A stretch of 11,405 nucleotides of DNA from Spirogloea muscicola (Eukaryota; Streptophyta; Zygnematophyceae; Spirogloeales; Spirogloeaceae). The notes beneath the pieces were generated by a model. The model saw only the letters and a list, made by a program, of their open reading frames with translations. It was not told where the DNA came from and ran no database searches. The translations under genes and the position numbers were made by a program. This document shows, piece after piece, positions 6,687-11,405 of this stretch (positions are counted from its first letter, which is position 1; each line of letters begins with the position of its first letter). The stretch covers positions 170,138-181,542 of the forward strand of contig WELB01000236.1 of assembly GCA_009602725.1 (NCBI GenBank). Reading direction: 5' to 3'.

Positions 6687-6831
6687 GTGATCCATCCTCC
6701 CCATGTGCTGACATAGCATCTTCAGGTTCCTCTGTAGCTGCTACACGCTTGTCGACCCCTCCGAACCCTTGTCAACTCTTTTTGGGCTGGCTTTTCACAG
6801 CCCTTGCCCCCCTTTGGAGTGCCACTTCTTC
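6687..6831 (+). repeat. Family R 3' tail with stem-loop (copy 9)
   Basis: After the stop come GAGTGATCCATCCTCCCC, a variable stretch, CCCTCCGAACCCTTGTC and CTTTTTGGGCTGGCTTTTCA-CAGCCC (in parts), then TTGCCCCCCTTTGGAGTGCC and ACTTCTTC. The stem is GGGCTG/CAGCCC with an eight-base loop. It is close to the reverse complement of 11210-11356. The shared end at ACTTCTTC is taken as the 3' boundary of the element. Confidence 0.8.
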
Positions 6832-7322
6832 AAATTGACTTGTGGCTGTGACAGGCCAGTCCGAAGGATGGACAAGGTCTGAAGGAGCCGGATAACGCAG
6901 ACAAAGCAATAAGGGTGTGGAGGACCGGGGCCGAGACAAGTCTTCTCGGGCCAGTCTCTCACTCTGGCTGTTGCCGCTGTCGCCGCTGCCGCCGCTGCCG
7001 CTACCGCCGCCGCTGCCGTCGCTGCTGCTGCTCCCGCCGCTGCGCCGCCGCCGCCGGTGTTACAACAGTGAGCGTAGGCGCGCGCGGCCAGTGTCTCGCC
7101 ACAAAAGGCGTGGGCACAGCTATCAAGCGCAGTAGCCGCTAGAGAGCCGTTCCTCCGAGAAGCTTCCATGGCCGGGCACGTAAGACGGACCACACTCGGT
7201 AAGCCACAAAGAATCGTGACCTTGTGTGTTGTGAGAGCGATTGACAAGCATTGCCTTGCTTTGCTCTGACGGTGCTGCATACATGCAGCATCTTTCTGTT
7301 CTTGCAAGAGTGCATATGGCAT
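6795..7322 (-). CDS. Doubtful Ala-rich 175-codon frame
   Basis: A long minus-strand frame encodes a cysteine-containing N-terminal part (to about residue 85), a Gly/Ala-rich tract of about 35 residues from the GCC microsatellite, and a C-terminal part that is simply family R copies 10 and 9 read through (CVIRLLQTLSIL). The length owes much to the triplet tract, which has no stop in several frames on either strand. No domain or counterpart supports it. Most likely a chance frame; listed because nothing else occupies 6960-7320. Confidence 0.15.
   Translation of the reverse strand: MPYALLQEQKDAACMQHRQSKARQCLSIALTTHKVTILCGLPSVVRLTCPAMEASRRNGSLAATALDSCAHAFCGETLAARAYAHCCNTGGGGAAAGAAAATAAAAVAAAAAAATAATARVRDWPEKTCLGPGPPHPYCFVCVIRLLQTLSILRTGLSQPQVNLKKWHSKGGQGL
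6835..6912 (-). repeat. Family R fragment (copy 10), facing copy 9
   Basis: On the minus strand: GCTTTGTCTGCGTTATCC, GGCTCCTTCAGACC, TTGTCCATCCTTCGGACTGG, CCTGTCACAGCC. It matches 4440-4507 in order. The stem has one G-T pair. With copy 9 it makes a short foldback with about 40 bases between the stems. Confidence 0.7.
6966..7053 (+). repeat. GCC/GCT triplet tract
   Basis: Runs of GCC, GCT and CTG triplets end in CGCCGCCGCCGCCGG. The composition resembles 2468-2600, but I cannot align the flanks. It codes for alanine or arginine runs depending on frame. Confidence 0.85.
7273..7290. other. Perfect 8-bp arm palindrome
   Basis: TGCTGCAT (7273-7280), AC, then ATGCAGCA (7283-7290). The two-base centre makes it a candidate dimer-binding site or cruciform, but nothing around it suggests which. 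Confidence 0.45.
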
Positions 7323-7769
7323 CTTTGCTTGGACACCCGATCCGAAGCTGGGCTTGGCGCCCGACTCGAAGTAGACAGGCTGGGCTTGGCCCTTGTTCCG
7401 CTTCGATCTACTTTCAATTGGTTACGAACCGGGTTACCATCTATTGGTTTCGGGACTGCTTGATCTCAAGTCATTCTCAGGACTTGCATTGAGTGCTTGG
7501 GTGTAAATCCTGTTGCTTGCACTTGGTTTTTAGATTCTCTTCTTAGACTGCGTAGATACTTGGCGTTTGATCTTGTAACTACTTGTGACTACTTACTGCA
7601 TCAAGGAGGGAATCTCTGGTGTGGCACCAGCATTCTTCATTAAGTACTGGTGTATGTACTTGAGGTCTGGACGTGTCTTGACACTGCTGTTGATATTGTG
7701 GACATTGTTTCTGTGGCGATTAAATCCGTTACAAGGAAAGCAGAGGTGACACAGCGGCCTCTTCACAAC
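7323..7769 (+). other. Gene-free leader before the Gag copy
   Basis: No supported gene. A 12-base direct repeat, GCTGGGCTTGGC, occurs at 7347-7358 and 7379-7390. The stretch from about 7440 is T-rich and lower in G+C than the region before it. It lies where a long terminal repeat and untranslated leader of the following retroelement would be expected, but I found no second copy of it, no convincing primer-binding site and no TG...CA ends. Confidence 0.4.
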
Positions 7770-9216
7770 ATGTCTCAAGGAGATCGTCCACGGTATAGAG
7801 GTACGCCTGGTGGTGCTTCACTATCACAAGTGGAGGATCACTACATTGCAGAGATGTGTCAGCTGGCTGCAAAAGTAAGAGAGGTAAGAGAAAATACTAT
7901 GCTATAGTTGAGCCGATACCTGAGTCACGAAGCCAGCAACGTTCAAAGGCGGTTGCGGGACACTATCTTATGAATGACCAAGCCAGTATGTGATGATGCA
8001 TCCGCAGCAGAAAATATGCTAGGTTCTCAACCTCTGAAGTGTCCAGTTCACGAATGTTTGGACGTCTCGCTCAGCATTTTCCAGAAAACACCATCATGCA
8101 CAAGCAGGAACTGATGAGATTCACCCGCAAGCCGGAAGAGTCAGGCACAGCTTGTCAATATCGATTCCTGAAGCTAATTGAAAGATCTTGTACTTTGATC
8201 AGCCGAAAAGATCTAGCTGTTCAGTTCTAGCATGTTGTCGCAGGAAAATGGGCATATTAATAACAGACCCTACTGATGATGCGTCGGCAGCACCTTAACA
8301 AAGAGGAGTATGACGTAGAAGACATCTTCCGAGTCATGCTAGACAAGGAGACTGATAATTTCACATTACAATGTGCCGATGATCACTTTGCAGGCACTCA
8401 AGGTACTTCAGATAAGAAGCCGACTGCTCCGTCACAAGACAATGCAGGAGGTATGAAGAAGGTCTTCACAGCTTACTCATATGTTTCGCATTCAGCAGAG
8501 ACTTATGTGCTCGGCCAGTCATAGAATGTCATGGGTGTGGTAAGAAAGGCCATCTCAAAAACGTTTGCACGTCTTTGCATCAGACCACTGGTGCTAGGTG
8601 TGCATTCTGTTCTAAACCCAGGCATGTAGAATACCAGTGTCAGAAGAGATTCCCTATCAAGATGCCTGTAGCATTGAGAAACCAGATAGCTTTGGGAAGG
8701 GTGTTATCTAACAGTAAGTCGACTTATAGTCATGACTCTATGTATGATCAGATAGCAAGGCAGATTGCAGGCTTGACTAAGCAGCTTGTTCTAGCTAAAC
8801 AGCATAGCAAGACTGAAGTTGTCTTAAGTGCACTTTCCAAAGCATATGGTTCGCAGGAGGATGAGGGATACAATCCGCAAGATATCTATAATGAGGAAAA
8901 TGAGATGGACACCTCTGACGGGTATGCTCATGGTGCCAACCTTATTCCTCATGCTGCAGTTTTGCCGAGCTCTTCATCTCGCCACCCTTTGAAGAAAGAC
9001 GAGAGGAAGAGAGGAGAGAGGAGAGGAGAGGTGGAAGTTGGTCACGCCTTGGAAATGCCCGATATCCGGCCAGTTTTAGGATCAAATATAATGCAGGTAT
9101 TGTTTAACCTGCTGGTAGCTCCACTCAGAAAGTTGCTACTAGCGCCGATACACCTAACAAAAGTTCAGTATCCACCAATATGCTGCTTACCAGAATGCTT
9201 GAGGCACCTGCTCTAA
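7770..9216 (+). pseudogene. gag: Retrotransposon Gag-like gene with two CCHC knuckles, broken
   Basis: The gene begins plausibly at ATG 7770 (MSQGDRPRYRG), but stops or frame changes follow near 7905, 7991, 8230 and 8522. The segment 7997-8230 is capsid-like, helical and charged (FPENTIMHKQELMRFTRKP, then YRFLKLIE). The segment 8260-8524 follows. In the frame that then takes over, 8527-8568 encodes CHGCGKKGHLKNVC and 8599-8640 encodes CAFCSKPRHVEYQC, two C-x2-C-x4-H-x4-C zinc knuckles that in Gag proteins bind RNA. A Ser- and acid-rich tail runs to about 9216. No protease, reverse transcriptase or integrase follows, because the inverted second copy begins. Family level is uncertain: Ty3-like and Ty1-like both remain possible. 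Confidence 0.7.
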
Positions 9217-10107
9217 GCATGATGGATATTGGTGTATACTGAACTTTTGATAGGTATGTCGGCACTTGTAGCAACTTTCTGAGTGGAGCTACGAGCAGGT
9301 ACAATACTATCTGCGTTATCCTTGAAGTCTAAAGCTTGCCGGATACCGGGCAGTTCCAAGGCTTGTATTCTGACCAACTTCCACATTTCCTTTCTTCAAA
9401 GGGTTGCGAGATGAAGAGCTCGGCAAAAGTACAGCATGAGAAATAAGGTTGGCACCATGAGCATACCCGTCATAGGTGTCCATCTCATCTTCCTCATTGA
9501 AGATTCCTTGCAGATTGTATTCCTCATCCTCCTGGTAATCATCTGCTTTGGGGAGTGCACTTGAAGTAAATCTAGTCTTGCTACGCTCTTTAGCTAGAAA
9601 ACGCTGCTTAGTCAAGTCTGCAATCTGCCTTGCCATCTGATCATAGCTGGAGTCTCGACTATCAGTCGAATTACTGGTAGATGACACCCTTCCTATAACT
9701 ATCTTGTTTCTCAATGCTACAGGCATCTTGTCAGGAGATTTCTTCCAACACTGTTGTTCTACATGCCCAGGTAAAACATTATGCAATTTAGCACCAGCGG
9801 TCTGATGCAAAGACGTACAATCCTTTTTAAGATGGCCTTTCATACCACATCCATGACAAACTATGACTGGCCGAGTCACAGAATTTTGCTGAACGTGCAA
9901 CAGGTGGGTAGCTTGAAGACCTTCATACCTCCTGCCTTGTCTTGTGACGGAGCAGTCGGCTTCTTGTCTGAAGTACCTTGAGCGCCTGCGAAGCACATCG
10001 TAATGTGAAATCGTCAGTCTCCTTGTCTAGCATGACTTGGAGACGTCCTACGTCGTAGTCCTCTTTGTTAAGGTGCTGCCGACGCATCATCAGTAGGGTC
10101 TGTACTT
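8257..10107. repeat. Foldback 3: inverted repeat of Gag 3' halves
   Basis: The left arm, starting at CAGACCCTACTGATGATGCG (8260), is mirrored by the right arm ending at 10104. The dyad is near 9207, marked by ATGCTT (9195-9200) and AAGCAT (9215-9220). The arms are about 80% identical by eye over the Gag 3' half. The 5' half of the gene (7770-8256) is present only on the left; right of 10107 only weak similarity continues for a few dozen bases. The left arm carries an extra GA-rich stretch at 9001-9032. Confidence 0.9.
9001..9032 (+). repeat. GAGAG purine microsatellite, left arm only
   Basis: GAGAGGAAGAGAGGAGAGAG and further GAGAG units. The mirrored site in the right arm (near 9390) reads AAGAAAGGAAATGTGG without the array, so the expansion came after the duplication. 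Confidence 0.85.
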
Positions 10108-10201
10108 GATAAATCCAAATGTCCCAGTTGGGCATGAACATCTCGCACAAGTTGCATTTACAATGGAGGAGGGGGAACAACTTGGATCCCGTACTCCTCA
10201 T
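9316..10201 (-). pseudogene. gag: Second Gag-like copy, minus strand
   Basis: Two overlapping minus-strand frames, 10201-9923 and 9996-9316, together match 8257-9216 of the plus-strand copy. The first contains LLMMRRQHLNKEDYDV. The second contains CHGCGMKGHLKKDC (9858-9817), a good C-x2-C-x4-H-x4-C knuckle. The second knuckle has lost its first cysteines (HNVLPGHVEQQC), so only one zinc site remains. About 130 codons after it stay open and in register with the other copy. Further down, the frame is broken near 9316-9345, after which the C-terminal SSTQKVATSAD peptide is still readable in another frame. No 5' half of the gene is recognisable beyond 10201. A non-functional copy of an unclassified LTR-type element is the best reading. 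Confidence 0.65.
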
Positions 10202-10708
10202 CCGGCTTAGACAGCGGGTTTTTCTGCCATACGTAGTGACAAGCGCGGTAACTCAATCTGTCCTTCTACATAGATTTTGAGTCGGCTGGGTCTATATCTT
10301 GCACTTGGTTTACGAAGCCAAGAAGACTGAAGGGCAACCACCGCCTATTTGTGAGACATCAAACTCATCAGCTGTGCTCTAATATCAGATAAATCGCAAG
10401 TACCATCACTACATCTTTATTCAATATAATGCAAGTATTACCAGAATTACCAGCTTCTTACTTCACTTTGTTTGGTTGGTTGGCTCTGCCCACCACATGG
10501 AGGCTGAGTTGTCGACTACTTTCGTGCTAATTTAACTCATTGACATTGTCTGGCAGCCGACATTACATGGCACGAGAAAGCGAAATGGATGGCGCTGAGA
10601 CATGTAGAGACCACTACAGAGGCCTGCTTAGCAACCTCTGTATGTGATGTATTGGCTTGAAGTGGCCACGCTCCTATCCAATGCGCACCGCGCGCCTTCT
10701 CTCTGTAT
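10202..10708. other. No gene seen
   Basis: This stretch carries no supported coding frame. It contains a perfect hairpin, TACAGAGG (10615-10622) with CCTCTGTA (10635-10642) and a 12-base loop. The minus-strand frame 10537-10791 has no counterpart and runs into a family R tail. An AATAAA on the minus strand near 10410 has no gene to serve. Confidence 0.45.
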
Positions 10709-11050
10709 GAGAAAGTGGCTCTCTCAAAGGGGGCGAGGGCTGTGAACAGCCAGCCCAAAGAGTCCGAAGGGGCCGAAAAGCGCTTTCCCAAGGCTTTCTC
10801 GGTAGGATAAAATCACTTGGTAATATTTACTTAGGAGCCGCAAGTCAGAAAGACTAGCCGCCGGAAAGCAATCCCCTTGACGAAAGCCAGAGGCTGCAGC
10901 AAGTGCACAGCCAGCACGCAGATGCAAGGCGTGGGCCATGGACCGCTGGCGGGATATGGCCAGGCGCTTGCGAAACGCCTGCGCTAGCGAGCTAGGCGCG
11001 TGCAAATCGGCCTGCTCGCCCCATCTGCTGGACACAGCGCGTCGCGTAAG
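10709..11050 (-). repeat. Family R long copy (copy 11)
   Basis: Read on the minus strand: peptide-coding part, then CGCTTTTCGGCCCCTTCGGA, CTCTTTGGGCTG-GCTGTTCA-CAGCCC, TCGCCCCCTTTGAGAGAGCC and ACTTTCTC. The stem GGGCTG/CAGCCC is intact. It aligns with 5287-5515 over about 200 bases, and with 6558-6831. This copy lacks the stretch with the TTGTCC motif before the stem. Confidence 0.8.
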
Positions 11051-11092
11051 CCGGACCAAGGAAACGGAAAGGACGAAGGGACAGACGGCCAC
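10724..11092 (-). CDS. Family R peptide, longest copy (122 codons)
   Basis: The frame reads an N-terminal part (FVLSVSLVRLTRRAVSSRWG), RLAISRQRSMAHALHLRAG, CALAAASGFRQGDCFPAASL, SDLRLLSKYY, and then reads on through the stem-loop tail to a stop at 10724. Other copies stop right after this point (RNC, RNY or RGY), so this one has lost the usual stop. The stretch VSS...L..S.QRS.A.ALH.RAG is shared with 5362-5592, extending the conserved peptide upstream of the core. The differences from the 6516 copy are mostly silent (ten of twelve in the core). Function unknown. It may be the C-terminal part of a larger protein whose upstream part is missing in all copies here. Confidence 0.5.
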   Translation of the reverse strand: MAVCPFVLSVSLVRLTRRAVSSRWGEQADLHAPSSLAQAFRKRLAISRQRSMAHALHLRAGCALAAASGFRQGDCFPAASLSDLRLLSKYYQVILSYRESLGKALFGPFGLFGLAVHSPRPL

Positions 11093-11209
11093 CTAGGACT
11101 TGACATCATGGGCCTCCTACCCCCCTGCCGACGGCGGTAGCGGCTACCAGTCCATCATGTGCCCAGACGAGCATGTGCCTGGGCACTGGGCCTGGGCAGA
11201 CGAAGAAAG

Positions 11210-11405
11210 AAGAAGTGGCACTCCCAATGGGGGCAAGGGCTGCGAAAAGCCAGCCCAAAAAGAATTCACAAAGGTTCAGAGGGGCCTAAGAGCGGTGAGC
11301 AGCTACAAAGGGGCCTGAGGATGCTATGGTAAAACAGGGGGAGGATGGATCACTCAGTAATTACGAGTGAGGAGCCTCAGATCCGACAGACTAGCTGCCG
11401 GGAAG
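11210..11405 (-). repeat. Family R long copy (copy 12), cut by window end
   Basis: It is close to the reverse complement of 6640-6831, including GTGATCCATCCTCC, CATAGCATC, TCAGG, GTAGCTGCT, the stem GGGCTG-GCTTTTCG-CAGCCC and the tail TTGCCCCCATTGGGAGTGCC ACTTCTTC. The eight-base loop differs by one base from copy 9. The remainder lies beyond the window. Confidence 0.85.
11354..11405 (-). CDS. Family R peptide, partial C-terminus
   Basis: Seventeen codons including the stop: FPAASLSDLRLLTRNY, the same as the end of the 6516-6686 copy except for the last residue. The stop is the same TGA, in TGAGTGATCC. The rest lies outside the window, so whether this is an intact copy cannot be judged. It is the closest relative of the 6516 copy in this window and would be the best place to look for a full-length version. 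Confidence 0.55.
   Translation of the reverse strand, partial: FPAASLSDLRLLTRNY

Noticed and set aside
6795-7322. 175-codon minus-strand frame as a real gene
   Set aside because: It owes its length to a GCC tract and to read-through of family R fragments; no domain or conserved copy supports it. Kept only as a low-confidence entry.
7353-7371. TTGGCGCCCGACTCGAAG as a retroviral-type primer-binding site
   Set aside because: Only the first ten or so bases resemble a lysine-tRNA primer site; the rest cannot pair with a normal T arm and acceptor, and no long terminal repeat was found around it.
157-10107. Foldbacks as chimeras from whole-genome amplification or misassembly
   Set aside because: Such artefacts give nearly identical arms. 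Here the arms differ by roughly 12-25%, with arm-specific microsatellites and indels.
10404-10416. AATAAA on the minus strand as a polyadenylation signal of the second Gag copy
   Set aside because: It lies upstream of that copy in its reading direction, so it cannot end its transcript.
9085-10442. Similar stretch at 9085-9103 and 10424-10442 (AATATAATGCA-GTATT) as a terminal repeat
   Set aside because: The first copy is explained by the mirrored Gag tail, the match is under 20 bases with mismatches, and nothing else aligns around it.
1-11405. CRISPR array, bacterial operon or rRNA genes
   Set aside because: No regularly spaced short repeats, no ribosome-binding-site pattern with packed genes, and no recognisable rRNA sequence.

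Overview
The window looks like repeat-dense nuclear DNA of a eukaryote. There is no operon-like gene packing and no convincing intact host gene. It carries two copies of a retrotransposon Gag with CCHC zinc knuckles, GCC and TGAC microsatellites, and an ATG in a near-ideal eukaryotic start context. CpG is not depleted, which argues against a vertebrate. I could not place the organism; a protist or alga is my guess. There is one ambiguous base, at 2538.

Layout. 1-156 is part of a unit seen again at 2655-2812. 157-1795 is a long, diverged inverted repeat (foldback 1, dyad near 976). 1903-2209 holds two facing copies of a short dispersed repeat that I call family R. 2240-2724 is a GC-rich leader and an Ala/Pro-rich start of a possible gene. 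2587-3578 is foldback 2 (dyad near 3082). 3666-6912 is a mosaic of family R copies plus degraded coding sequence on the minus strand. 7140-7769 has no gene. 7770-9216 (+) and 9316-10201 (-) are two head-to-head copies of a Gag-type retroelement gene; their 3' halves form foldback 3 (dyad near 9207). 10709-11405 holds two more long family R copies on the minus strand.

How it fits together. Two themes dominate. First, three independent foldbacks of about 1.0, 1.6 and 1.9 kb have arms roughly 75-88% identical by eye. That is too diverged for a recent amplification or assembly artefact. Second, family R has twelve recognisable copies, all outside the foldbacks. The long copies encode a small peptide whose codons differ mostly at silent sites, and about 90 bases downstream lies a G/C stem-loop that is kept while its loop changes. 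Many copies keep only the stem-loop end, as expected for a 5'-truncating retroposon. Family R is the best candidate for something undescribed. All alignments were made by eye.
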